Below, one piece after another: positions 1 to 7,995 of a DNA stretch of 64,000 bases. The notes beneath the pieces are model-generated. The model ran no database searches, had not been told where the DNA came from, and saw only the letters and a program-made list of their open reading frames with translations. Made by a program: the position numbers and the translations under genes. The stretch is from Actinoplanes sp040639655 (lineage in GTDB: Bacteria > Actinomycetota > Actinomycetes > Mycobacteriales > Micromonosporaceae). The stretch is from assembly GCF_040639655.1 (NCBI RefSeq), contig NZ_JBFAAI010000010.1, positions 1-64,000 on the forward strand, in the 5' to 3' direction. Numbering within the stretch: position 1 is the stretch's first letter; each line of letters starts with the position of its first letter.

Positions 1-99
1 GTTTAAAGGGGGTTTCACCTCCCTTGGGGGGGCGCGCCCCCCCCCCGCCCCCGGGCCCCCCCCCCCCCCGCGGGGGGGGGGGCCACCGGCGGCGGTTCA
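1..99. other. Low-complexity G/C runs, probable contig-end artefact
   Basis: The first bases carry runs of G and C (for example more than ten C then more than ten G in positions 30-85) with no codon structure. No gene is supported here. Such runs are uncommon even in actinomycete DNA and fit an unreliable assembly or read end better than biology. Confidence 0.6.
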
Positions 100-123
100 G
101 GGTGGCTGACCCGCACCGCGGCA

Positions 124-1035
124 CTACGACGTTCGGCCGACCAGGGTGCCCGGCACGGTGTACTCCCGCTGGGCCGGCTGTGTGCCCTTCAGCATGTCCT
201 CGACCAGCGTCGCGGTCCGTTCCGCGATCGCACTCCAGTCCTGCTTCACGGTGGCACGGAACGGCCCGCCCGTCTTGATCGCGGCCAGCGCGAAATCCTG
301 ACCGTCCACGCCGACGACCGCGAGATCGACACGTTTTGCCTGTTCAGCGGCCTGTGCCGCACCCAGGGCCGGTTCGTCCCAGGCCGCCCAGATGCCGTCG
401 AGCCCGTCCTGCCCCGGATGGGCGGTCAACAGGTCGTCGGTCACCTTGCGGGCGGCTTCCACCGGACCGGGTACGGCGACGTGCTCGCTGGCCACCACGG
501 TGATTCCCGCGGCGGTGAACGCCTCCCGGGCGGCGGCGGTGCGGGCCCGTACGCCGGGATGCGGGTCATGGGTGAGCATCGCGATCCGGCCACCACCGCC
601 GATCGCCGCCACCAAGGCATCCGCGCTCTTGCGGCCGAGGTCGGCGTTGTCGCTGGTCACGTTCGCGGCGATTCCGTCGGCGACCGCGGCGTCGATCGAG
701 AACACCGGCACCGAGGAGCTGCGAGCGGCCTCCAGTCCGAGGCCCATCTGCTGCGGATCACCCATGCCGAGAACGATCGCGTCCACCTTCTGGTTGGCGG
801 CGTTCTGCATCTTGCTGTTCAAGGCGCTGAAGTCACCGGCGGTGTCGGAGACGGTCACCTTCCAGCCGCGCTTCTCGCCCGCCTCCTGGAACTTCCCGAC
901 AACCTCCTTGGTGGCGGCGTTGGCGAGATAGGGGGTGAGGACCGCGATGACCGGCTTGTCGTCGCCGGCCTGCGCGGTGCAGCCGGTAGCGGTCAGCGCC
1001 ACGACGCCGGCCAGCAGATATCTCATCAGGTGCAC
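124..1035 (-). CDS. Sugar ABC transporter substrate-binding lipoprotein
   Basis: This 303-residue protein is a periplasmic-binding-protein-like sugar receptor of the RbsB/XylF type (Peripla_BP_4 fold). In an actinomycete it would be lipid-anchored outside the membrane and deliver a pentose, hexose or polyol to the permease. The N-terminus has a short basic start, a hydrophobic core and a lipobox ATGC with Cys at about residue 19. The mature part opens with a first beta strand (PVIAVLTPY) and contains the family's GVDGQ-type C-lobe motif. The GTG start has GGAG five bases upstream, while the in-frame ATG three codons later is too far from it. It is the last gene of the operon, 43 bases after the kinase. 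The ligand cannot be read from sequence. Confidence 0.88.
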   Translation of the reverse strand: MHLMRYLLAGVVALTATGCTAQAGDDKPVIAVLTPYLANAATKEVVGKFQEAGEKRGWKVTVSDTAGDFSALNSKMQNAANQKVDAIVLGMGDPQQMGLGLEAARSSSVPVFSIDAAVADGIAANVTSDNADLGRKSADALVAAIGGGGRIAMLTHDPHPGVRARTAAAREAFTAAGITVVASEHVAVPGPVEAARKVTDDLLTAHPGQDGLDGIWAAWDEPALGAAQAAEQAKRVDLAVVGVDGQDFALAAIKTGGPFRATVKQDWSAIAERTATLVEDMLKGTQPAQREYTVPGTLVGRTS

Positions 1036-1078
1036 GTTTTCTCCTGTCGGTACGACAACGGCGCGCGACGGTGTTCCG

Positions 1079-2560
1079 CTACGCGGGAGGGGTGGGACGC
1101 GCCGCGCTGCGGAGGGCGCCGAAGACGTCCGGCAGCGCCTGATACAGGGCCGCGTATGCCGGGCGAAGTGCCGCGTACCGTGCCGCGTCGGGCCCCGGCT
1201 GCACCGTCCGGCCGATGCCCCGGGCCGCCAGCGGAACAGGCGCCCGGCCGGTCACCGCGCGCCACGCTGTCCGGGCGGCACCGAACGCGGCCGCGGCCCC
1301 GGCGTCCTCCGGCGCCAGCGGAACCACCGGGCGGCCGGTGACGTCGGCGAGGATCTGCAGCCACAGCTGGGACCGGGCACCGCCGCCGCAGACCGGTAGC
1401 GGTCCGGTCCGGTCGGGCACCGCGTCCAGCAGCGAGGCCAGGGCCAGTGCGACACCCTCGAGGACGGCCCGGTACATCTGCGGTGCGGTGCTGGACGGAG
1501 TGAGGCCCACGAAGACGCCCCGCGCATCCGGGTTGCGCAGCGGGTAACGCTCGCCGTCCAGCGACGGCAGGGCCAGCAGCCCGGACGGCCCGGACCCGGC
1601 GGCCATCCGGTCGGCCGCCGCGGGAGTCGTGCCCGGCAGCAGTGTCCGCCGGGCCCAGTCGGCGGCACCGCCGGCGGCGAGCACGGCGCCGATGAGCAGA
1701 TCCTGTCCCGGCTGCGGCAACAGCAGCCGGTGGGCGGCGGGAGGGCGCCGCGCGGTGTCGACGACCGCGGCCAGCCAGCCGCTCGTGCCGAGGTAGGCGT
1801 ACGCGGTCCCGAGCTCGTCCCCGACCACCCCGGACGTGGTGGAGGCGGCGTCGCCGCTGGCCAGCAGCACCGGGATGCCGGCGGGAAGGCCGAGTACGGC
1901 AGCCGCGGAGGCGCCGAGGTCACCGGTGACGCTGTCTCCCGTCACCAGCTTGGGCAGCAGGCCGCCCGCCCCGGCGGCGTCGACTGCGGCCGGCCACCAA
2001 TCGCGTCGCCCGGCGTCGAGCAGACCGGTGGTGCTCGCCGTGGTCACATCGCAGGCCGCCACTCCAGTGGCCCGCCAGCAAAGGTAACCGCCGGCTCCCA
2101 GCAGCAAGGAGTCGGCGGACGTCAGCGAACCGGGCTCCGTGCGGGCCAGGAAGCGCAGCTTGCCGGGCAGACTGGTGGCATCGGGCTCGTTGCCGGCCCG
2201 GACGCTCCATTCCGGACCGAGCTCCGCCGCGATCTCGTCGTGCTCGGCGCCGGCCCGGGCATCGCTGTAAAGGATGGCCGGGCGTGACACGCCTTTCCCG
2301 CCGGCAAAGATGAGGTCCTGCATCTGCCCGGTGACGGCCAGGGCCTGTGCCCCGTCCCGGACCGGACCGCAAGCGGCCAAGGCGCCGGCGGCGGCGCGCC
2401 ACCAGTCCTCCGGCTCCTGCTCGGCGTGCCGGGGAGCGGGCCGGGAGGTTCTCAGCTCCACGCTGCCGCTGCCCAAGATCCGCCCGTCAGCGGCGACCAC
2501 CAGGGCCTTGACCGCGCTGGTGCCGACATCGAGGGCGGCGACAGCGGGAACCCGCGTCAC
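1079..2560 (-). CDS. FGGY-family carbohydrate kinase (xylulokinase-like)
   Basis: A 493-residue FGGY sugar kinase that should phosphorylate the imported sugar or polyol with ATP in the cytoplasm. The N-terminal ATP/phosphate loop is seen as LDVGTSAVKALVV, the middle has a GDAAS segment, and the C-terminal nucleotide-binding half has GGGARSQLW followed by the family's typical PEDAGAAAAFGAA stretch. Length matches XylB-type kinases (about 480-500). The GTG start at 2560 overlaps the permease stop by four bases (GTGA), so I use it rather than a much longer open frame that runs on antisense to the permease. FGGY members act on xylulose, ribulose, gluconate, glycerol or erythritol, and the exact substrate is open. 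The operon has no isomerase or dehydrogenase that would settle it. Confidence 0.88.
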   Translation of the reverse strand: MTRVPAVAALDVGTSAVKALVVAADGRILGSGSVELRTSRPAPRHAEQEPEDWWRAAAGALAACGPVRDGAQALAVTGQMQDLIFAGGKGVSRPAILYSDARAGAEHDEIAAELGPEWSVRAGNEPDATSLPGKLRFLARTEPGSLTSADSLLLGAGGYLCWRATGVAACDVTTASTTGLLDAGRRDWWPAAVDAAGAGGLLPKLVTGDSVTGDLGASAAAVLGLPAGIPVLLASGDAASTTSGVVGDELGTAYAYLGTSGWLAAVVDTARRPPAAHRLLLPQPGQDLLIGAVLAAGGAADWARRTLLPGTTPAAADRMAAGSGPSGLLALPSLDGERYPLRNPDARGVFVGLTPSSTAPQMYRAVLEGVALALASLLDAVPDRTGPLPVCGGGARSQLWLQILADVTGRPVVPLAPEDAGAAAAFGAARTAWRAVTGRAPVPLAARGIGRTVQPGPDAARYAALRPAYAALYQALPDVFGALRSAARPTPPA

Positions 2561-3561
2561 CGCGATCTCTCCCCGCGCCGGGAAAGGGCGACCGCGCAGA
2601 CGATGATGACACCGGTGAGCAGCTGCTGCACATACGTGTTGACCTCCAGCAGGTTCAGGCCGTTGTCGAGCACCCCGAGGATGGCGACGCCGAGAAGGGT
2701 GCCGGCCACGGTCACCCTGCCGGTGGGGGACGCGGTCATGCCGAGGAAGACCGCCGCGATGGAGGTCAGCATCAGTCCGTCCCCCGCCGTCGGATGAGCC
2801 GACGCCAGGCGGCTGGTGAGCAGCACGCCGGCGATCCCGGCGCCGGTGCCCGCGATCACGAAGGCGGACATCCGGACCAGCCGCACGTCGATGCCCGCGT
2901 ACCAGGCGGCCTCGGCGTTGCCGCCGACGGCGAACCACCGGCTACCGGCGCTCGTCTGGGCCAGCAGGAACCCCACCGCGGCCACCGTCACCGCGCAGAC
3001 GATCACCAGCACCGGTACACCGGCGATCCGCTCCCGGCCGGGAGCGACGAAGCCCGGCGGCAGGCCGAACAGGGTGGCACCATCGGTGAGCAGGAGTGAC
3101 GCCCCGCTCAGTGAGGTCAGCACGGCCAGGGTGGCGATGAAGGCAGACAGCCGCAGGTATGCCACCAGCACACCGCTGACCGCGCCGGCCAGGGCGCCGG
3201 CCGCTATGGCGGCAAGCACCGCCACCCCGGCCGGCAGGCCGTCGAGCATCAGCCGGGCGGCCACCACGCCGGCGAACGAGGCGAGCGCGCCGACGGAGAG
3301 GTCGAAGTCGCCGACCGCCATCACCACTGTCTGCACCGCGGCCACGACGGCCAGGATGGCCACCTGCTCCACCATGTTGCGGAGGTTGCCGGCCCCGAGG
3401 AACGTCTCCGGCCGGAGCACCGAGAAGAGCAGCACCAGCGCGGCGAAGGCGAGAGGTGTGCCCGGCAGCCGCCGCCGGGCGCGGGGGGCGCCGGTCTCTT
3501 CCGGAGCGGTGGGCGCCGGCGTGGTGTCCACCGCCGACGTGCCGGCGAGCGACTCGGTCAT
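2557..3561 (-). CDS. Sugar ABC transporter permease (RbsC-type)
   Basis: A 334-residue integral membrane permease of the BPD_transp_2 class (RbsC/XylH/AraH). It has a short polar Pro/Thr-rich N-terminus, then repeated hydrophobic helices. The segment AVGDFDLSVGALASFAG around residues 130-150 is the family's hallmark loop (G-x-x-DLSVG). It should form a homodimer that moves the sugar captured by the lipoprotein, driven by the upstream ATPase. Start ATG 3561 overlaps the ATPase stop (ATGA), and its end overlaps the kinase start (GTGA), so translation is likely coupled through the whole operon. The reading frame extends further upstream, but only as antisense to the ATPase. Confidence 0.9.
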   Translation of the reverse strand: MTESLAGTSAVDTTPAPTAPEETGAPRARRRLPGTPLAFAALVLLFSVLRPETFLGAGNLRNMVEQVAILAVVAAVQTVVMAVGDFDLSVGALASFAGVVAARLMLDGLPAGVAVLAAIAAGALAGAVSGVLVAYLRLSAFIATLAVLTSLSGASLLLTDGATLFGLPPGFVAPGRERIAGVPVLVIVCAVTVAAVGFLLAQTSAGSRWFAVGGNAEAAWYAGIDVRLVRMSAFVIAGTGAGIAGVLLTSRLASAHPTAGDGLMLTSIAAVFLGMTASPTGRVTVAGTLLGVAILGVLDNGLNLLEVNTYVQQLLTGVIIVCAVALSRRGERSR

Positions 3562-5099
3562 GCGGGCGTACCTCCGTAGCAGTGGCGCAGAATGGATCGC
3601 TCGTCGGCGGTGGCCGCGTCGAGCTCGGCGACCAGGCGCCCCTCGCGCAGCACCAGGAGCCGGTCGGCGAGGGCGATCAGTTCGTCGAGCTCCGAGGTGA
3701 CGACGATGACCCCGGCGGTGGCAGCGACCCGTGCCACCAGTTCCCGGATGGCGTGTTTCGTCCGTACGTCGACCCCGCGGGTCGGCTCGTCGAGCAGCAA
3801 CACCGCCGGGTCGCGGTGCAGGACCCGGCCGAGGATCAGCTTCTGCTGGTTGCCGCCGGACAGCTGCCATGCGGGCTGTCGCGGACTGCTTGCCCGGATG
3901 TCCAGCTGCTCGGCCAGACTTCGGTAGGCGGCCCGCTCCCGGGCGCGGCGGCGGATCCCGCCGCTGCTGAGCTGAGCGAGACTGGCCAGTACGAGGTTGT
4001 CCGTCACGTCGGCGTCCGGCAGGACCGCCTGCCGCAGCCGGTCCTCCGGTACGAGGGCGATACCGGCCGCGAGGGCCGTACGCGTCGAACCGGGCCGCAC
4101 CGGCCGGCCGTCGCGCCGGACCGTGCCCGATCGCGGGCGCTGGGCACCCGCGACCAGCCGCAGAAGCTCGCTGCGTCCGCTGCCGGCGATGCCCGCGATG
4201 CCCACGACCTCGCCGGCCCGGAGAGTGATGGACACATCGCGCACCCGGTTGCCGCTCAGGCCGTCCACGTTCAGCACCACCGGCCCGGCGGCCGGACGGG
4301 CGAGCGCGGCGGTGGGCCGGGGCGTGCCGGCGTTGGCCATCAGCCGGACCAGTTCGTCGGCGTCGGTCTCAGCGGGTGCCACGGTGGCCACCGCACGGCG
4401 GTCGCGGAGCACGGTGATCCTGTCGGCCAGCTCGAAGACCTCATGCAGACGGTGTGTCACGTAGACGATCGCGGTGCCACCGGCGCGCAGCCGGCGGAGC
4501 AGGCCGAACAGTACGGTGGTCTCCTGATCGGTGAGGGCCGCCGTCGGCTCGTCCAGGATGAGCACCCGGGCGTGCGCGGACATCGCCCGGGCCAGCGCCA
4601 CGCAGGTCTGCTGGACGGGCGACAGCTGTGCGACGGGCCGGTCGAGCGGCACCTCCGGGCCGACCGACGCCAGCCATGCTCGCGCCGTGTGCCGGGCCGC
4701 GCGCCGGTCCAGCAACAGTCCGCGCGCCGGCGATCCCCGCAGGCCGGGCAGCGTTCCCCGGCGAGGCATCGGACGGCCGAGGAACAGATTGTCGACGGCG
4801 TTCAGCCCGCCGACCAGCCCCAGGTCCTGCTGGACGGTCTGGACACCGGCTGCCCGCGCGTCGCGGGCACTGCGGAAACGACATGGCCGGCCGTCCACCT
4901 CGATGATGCCGCGCTCGGGGCGCAGTACCCCGCTGATCGCCTTGATGAGGGTGGACTTGCCGGCACCGTTGGCGCCGAGCAGGGCGTGGATCTCGCCGGC
5001 GGCGACGCTCAGATGCATGTCGGTCAGTACGGGCTCGGTCCCGTAGCGGTGGTGGAGCCCGGTGACGCGCAGGGCCGGCGTCGCGTGTTCGGCCGCCAA
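3558..5099 (-). CDS. Sugar ABC transporter ATP-binding protein, two ATPase domains
   Basis: A 513-residue double ABC ATPase of the RbsA/XylG/MglA type that energises sugar import. Domain one has Walker A GANGAGKST and Walker B LILDEPT, with a degenerate signature LSPVQQ in place of LSGGQ. Domain two has the degenerate Walker A normal for this family (GIAGSGRSE), a clear signature LSGGNQQK and Walker B LLLDEPT. Start is TTG at 5099 with a GGGGGGAG-like ribosome binding site about ten bases upstream; no better ATG or GTG lies near. It is the first gene of the four-gene operon and is followed by overlapping permease and kinase genes. Two TTCTAGAA palindromes lie 26-53 bases upstream. Confidence 0.92.
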   Translation of the reverse strand: MAAEHATPALRVTGLHHRYGTEPVLTDMHLSVAAGEIHALLGANGAGKSTLIKAISGVLRPERGIIEVDGRPCRFRSARDARAAGVQTVQQDLGLVGGLNAVDNLFLGRPMPRRGTLPGLRGSPARGLLLDRRAARHTARAWLASVGPEVPLDRPVAQLSPVQQTCVALARAMSAHARVLILDEPTAALTDQETTVLFGLLRRLRAGGTAIVYVTHRLHEVFELADRITVLRDRRAVATVAPAETDADELVRLMANAGTPRPTAALARPAAGPVVLNVDGLSGNRVRDVSITLRAGEVVGIAGIAGSGRSELLRLVAGAQRPRSGTVRRDGRPVRPGSTRTALAAGIALVPEDRLRQAVLPDADVTDNLVLASLAQLSSGGIRRRARERAAYRSLAEQLDIRASSPRQPAWQLSGGNQQKLILGRVLHRDPAVLLLDEPTRGVDVRTKHAIRELVARVAATAGVIVVTSELDELIALADRLLVLREGRLVAELDAATADERSILRHCYGGTPA

Positions 5100-5124
5100 G
5101 AAACCCGTCTCCCCCCGTGGATTG

Positions 5125-5152
5125 TTCTAGAAGTATGGCCTGCGTTCTAGAA
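5125..5152. promoter_or_regulatory. Pair of TTCTAGAA palindromes, candidate operator
   Basis: The palindrome TTCTAGAA occurs at 5125-5132 and again at 5145-5152. The centres are exactly 20 bp apart (two helical turns) and the second copy extends to GTTCTAGAAC. The pair sits between the sugar operon (leftward) and the flavin reductase (rightward). The centre resembles GntR/HutC-type operators such as the DasR site core, which also carry a central CTAG, but no such regulator is encoded nearby. Assignment to a regulator family is inference. Confidence 0.5.
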
Positions 5153-5228
5153 CTCCAATTAGGATGTGCGGGCACCTCGGCGATGTCAAGGGGATGGATG
5201 CCGGTCGACGGCATGGAGGAGGGTCGCG

Positions 5229-5744
5229 GTGTCGGACGCGGGAACCAGCGGAAATCGCGACTTGCGGGATGCCTTCGGCAGGTTCGCCACCGGGGTCGCG
5301 GTGATCACGGCGTACGAGGACGGCCGTCCCACCGGCCTGACCGTCAACTCGCTGACCTCGGTCTCGCTGGACCCGCCGCTGCTGCTGTGGTGCCTGCGGC
5401 GCGCGTCGCAACGGCGTGACGTCTTCGCCCACGCTCAGCACTTCGGGGTCAACGTGCTCGCCGCCGATCAGCGCCCGGCGTCACGCTGGTTCGCCGCCGA
5501 CCGGCAGCCGTTCGACCGGGTCGCCTGGCACGCCGGGCACGCCGGGGTCCCCCTGCTGGACGGTGCGATCGCGCACTACGTCTGCCGCCGTGCCGGTGAC
5601 TTCGACGGCGGCGACCACATCATCGTCCTCGGCGAGGTGGTGCGGTTCCGGTGCACGGACGGCGAGCCGCTGGTCTTCCACAGCGGGGCATACCAGGCGG
5701 TCCGCGCCCTGCAGCCGCAGGAGGTCACCGCCCCCGCTCCGTGA
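5229..5744 (+). CDS. Flavin reductase-like FMN-binding protein
   Basis: A 171-residue protein of the flavin reductase (Flavin_Reduct) family, which supplies reduced FMN or FAD to a partner monooxygenase. The family block is visible as FATGVAVITA, then GLTVNSLTSVSLDPPLLLWCL, a HFGVNVLA segment and a C-terminal HIIVLGEV. Length matches the small reductase components. The GTG start at 5229 has a very strong GGAGGAGGG five bases upstream; the frame stays open upstream but without start signals. It is divergent from the sugar operon and 107 bases before a methyltransferase gene. A nitroreductase lies three genes on, but no flavin-dependent monooxygenase was seen, so its partner is unknown. Confidence 0.88.
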   Translation: MSDAGTSGNRDLRDAFGRFATGVAVITAYEDGRPTGLTVNSLTSVSLDPPLLLWCLRRASQRRDVFAHAQHFGVNVLAADQRPASRWFAADRQPFDRVAWHAGHAGVPLLDGAIAHYVCRRAGDFDGGDHIIVLGEVVRFRCTDGEPLVFHSGAYQAVRALQPQEVTAPAP

Positions 5745-5851
5745 CCCGGCCGCCGGAGCCATCCGGTATCTGCTCCGTTAGCGCTGTGATCATGCGGGGT
5801 ATGACGTCCCAGGGATCGATCCTTGTGCGGCGAAGGAACAGGGCCAACGAC

Positions 5852-6574
5852 ATGAGCAGCACCGGCACCACGCGCTCCCGCGCAGGCCTGACCCGGCGCG
5901 ACACCGAGTCACGGGAGTTCATGGACGCCCCGGACTGTGACCCCGGCCGGCTGGAACGCACCTACCGGCAGTTCCGTACCGTCAACCGGCTCTTCTCGGG
6001 CTGGCGACGCATCTACCGGCACTGGATCCGGCCGCACCTGGACCCCGACCGGCCCACGACCATGCTGGACATCGGCTTCGGCGGCGGGGACATCACACGC
6101 GCCCTCACCCGATGGGCGGCGCAGGACCGGCTGATGTTGCACACGACAGCCATCGACCCCGACGAAAGAGCACTCCATCATGTACGCCGGCGGCCGGCGG
6201 CCGGCGTCCGGTTCGAGCAGGCGTCGAGTGCGGACCTGGTGGCCCGCGGCGACCGGTACGACCTGGTGATCTCCAACCACCTCCTGCACCACCTGGAGCC
6301 GGACGGGCTCGCCGCCCTCCTGGCCGACAGTCAGGCGCTGGCGCGACGGCTCGTCGTTCACAACGATCTGTCGCGCGGGCGTGCGGGCTACGGTTTCTAC
6401 GCCGCGGTCACGTGGCCGTTCGCCCGCGGCTCGTTCATTCATCAGGACGGGCTGCTCTCCATCCGCCGCAGCTATCGGGCGGCGGAGCTGCAGGCGGTCG
6501 TCCCGCCGGGGTGGCAGGTCAGGCCGATGTTCCCGCAGCGCTTGCTGCTCACCCACGCACCGGCGCAGCGATGA
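5852..6574 (+). CDS. SAM-dependent methyltransferase
   Basis: A 240-residue class I methyltransferase. Motif I is MLDIGFGGGDITRAL at about residues 71-85, followed by an acidic AIDPDE at the end of strand 2 and a VISNHLLHHL motif typical of UbiE/Methyltransf_11-like enzymes. It probably methylates a small molecule in the cytoplasm; the substrate is not readable. The start ATG at 5852 has GGAACAGGG upstream; in-frame ATGs further upstream lack conserved sequence. Its stop overlaps the start of the next small membrane gene (ATGA), so the two are coupled. Similar methyltransferases occur beside small polyketide or terpenoid genes in actinomycetes, but no synthase is present in this window. Confidence 0.82.
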   Translation: MSSTGTTRSRAGLTRRDTESREFMDAPDCDPGRLERTYRQFRTVNRLFSGWRRIYRHWIRPHLDPDRPTTMLDIGFGGGDITRALTRWAAQDRLMLHTTAIDPDERALHHVRRRPAAGVRFEQASSADLVARGDRYDLVISNHLLHHLEPDGLAALLADSQALARRLVVHNDLSRGRAGYGFYAAVTWPFARGSFIHQDGLLSIRRSYRAAELQAVVPPGWQVRPMFPQRLLLTHAPAQR

Positions 6575-6915
6575 GCAAGCATGCGCCGCTGACCGCACGC
6601 CTGATCACCGCTGCGGCCGTGAGCTACCTCGGCAACGCCACCTTCGGCGCAGCCGTCGCCACCGGCGCCGTCGACAACCGGCGCATCCGCTGGGTCCACC
6701 ACGCCCTGTACGTGGTGACCTCCTCGCTGACCACGAGCGCGCTCGTCGCCAGTGCCATCGAGCGCCGGGCCGCCGGTCTGGCGCTGCTGCCGGCGGCCGG
6801 TCCGCTCATTGCCCTGCCCTATGCCGGCGGAAAGCTGCGCCGGCACGCCGCCGTTGCCGGGTCGGCCGCGCCCGCGTACGCCATCGCCCTTGTTCTTGCC
6901 TGGAGGAATCGCTGA
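6571..6915 (+). CDS. Small membrane protein, unknown function
   Basis: A 114-residue protein with about three to four hydrophobic helices (ITAAAVSYLGNATFGAAVA, a central ALYVVTSSLTTSALVAS, LALLPAAGPLIALPY and a C-terminal AYAIALVLAW) separated by short Arg-rich loops. I recognise no family. It overlaps the methyltransferase stop (ATGA) and its own stop shares one base with the following nitroreductase start (TGATG), so it is a genuine middle gene of a three-gene coupled unit. The arrangement suggests it helps the flanking enzymes at the membrane, but this is inference. Confidence 0.75.
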   Translation: MSKHAPLTARLITAAAVSYLGNATFGAAVATGAVDNRRIRWVHHALYVVTSSLTTSALVASAIERRAAGLALLPAAGPLIALPYAGGKLRRHAAVAGSAAPAYAIALVLAWRNR

Positions 6916-7703
6916 TGGACTTTCTCGATGTGGTTCGCCGCCGACGGACCACCAACGGCGCGTTCCTGCCCGACCCGGTCTCCGAGGAACACCAGCGCCT
7001 GCTGATGGAGGTGGCGGGACGCGCCCCGTCGCAGCTGAACAGCCAGCCGTGGCGGTTCGTGATCGTGGAGGATCGCGGGACGATCGAAACCATCGCGCGG
7101 ATCAGCGGCGACAGCATGACCGAGGCGATGTCCAACGGCACTTTCTTCGAGCGTTACAAGCCGTACTTCCGGTTCAGCGAGGAGGAGATGGAACGCTGCC
7201 GCGACGGGATGCTGTTCGACCGCCTGCCCGCACCGCTGCGCCCGTTCACCAGCCAGGTGTTCACCTCCCGCGGCCAGAAGCTCATGAACGCCATGCGGGT
7301 GCCGCAGACCCTCGGCGCCGAGAACCGCAAACTCGTGGCCGGCTCCCCGCTGCTGCTCGGTGTGATGCTGGACCGGTCCGAGTACCGGCCCGGCGAGCTG
7401 TCCTCGTTCTACTCGGTGTTCAGCATGGGCGCCGCGATGGAGAACGTCTGGCTCACCACCGTCGAACTCGGCATGGGCATCCAGTTCATCTCCTTCCCGA
7501 TGGAGGTCCCGGGGCGCTGGGACGAGATCGTCCGCCTGCTCGAGGTGCCCGACGATCTGGAGCTGATGGCCGTCTACCGCCTGGGCTACCTGCCCGAGAC
7601 GCAGCGGCGGCCACCCATCGACTGGACGAGTTCCCAGCGCAAGCTTCCATCGCAGTACGTCTTCCGCGGCACCTGCGCCACCCCGCAGGAGGGCTGGGAC
7701 TAG
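6915..7703 (+). CDS. Nitroreductase-family oxidoreductase
   Basis: A 262-residue FMN-dependent nitroreductase-like protein. The N-terminal VVRRRRTTNGAFLPDPV and RAPSQLNSQPWRFVIVED blocks are the classic FMN-binding start of the family (R-R-S/T plus APS-x-x-N-x-QPW). A GMGIQFISFP segment and a C-terminal YRLGYLP match the second flavin-contact region. It likely reduces a quinone, enone or nitro compound with NAD(P)H. GGAGG lies seven bases before the ATG at 6915, and the start overlaps the stop of the membrane gene. It probably works with the methyltransferase and the nearby flavin reductase in modifying a small molecule. A hairpin about 85 bases downstream may end the transcript. Confidence 0.87.
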   Translation: MDFLDVVRRRRTTNGAFLPDPVSEEHQRLLMEVAGRAPSQLNSQPWRFVIVEDRGTIETIARISGDSMTEAMSNGTFFERYKPYFRFSEEEMERCRDGMLFDRLPAPLRPFTSQVFTSRGQKLMNAMRVPQTLGAENRKLVAGSPLLLGVMLDRSEYRPGELSSFYSVFSMGAAMENVWLTTVELGMGIQFISFPMEVPGRWDEIVRLLEVPDDLELMAVYRLGYLPETQRRPPIDWTSSQRKLPSQYVFRGTCATPQEGWD

Positions 7704-7788
7704 GCGGCAGCGCGGCTGGCCGTGACCGGCCAGCCGCCCGCCGTTCTCGAGCCCGGCCTGGCTTGTTGCGTCGTGCTCCGGGCACCCA

Positions 7789-7819
7789 CCCATTTCGCCG
7801 GCCTCGCCGGCGAAGTGGG
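7789..7819 (+). terminator. Hairpin terminator after the methyltransferase-nitroreductase operon
   Basis: A 13-base arm at 7789-7801 pairs with 7807-7819 over its whole length (one G-T wobble) around a five-base loop. There is no T-tract, which is common for actinomycete terminators. It lies 86 bases after the nitroreductase stop and before the first AfsR-like regulator. The rest of the 292-base gap (7704-7995) shows no gene. Confidence 0.5.
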
Positions 7820-7995
7820 CCCCCGATAGCTGTGGCTCCGGTGCGCGTCGCAGGTCATACCGGGCATCGCGTGGACTTCACTCGCGTGTGCCCATCGTGC
7901 CCGATGCCGTCATCGTTTCGTCCTCGATCGGTCCTCTCACCGGCCGGCAGCCCCTCGTACACTGCGCGATAGATCGACGAGGGTGAGGGCGCGGC

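Noticed and set aside
2561..2938. N-terminal extension of the sugar kinase frame
   Set aside because: The 126 extra codons lie inside the permease gene on the same strand, are Arg-rich and unconserved, and the GTGA overlap start at 2560 explains the kinase better.
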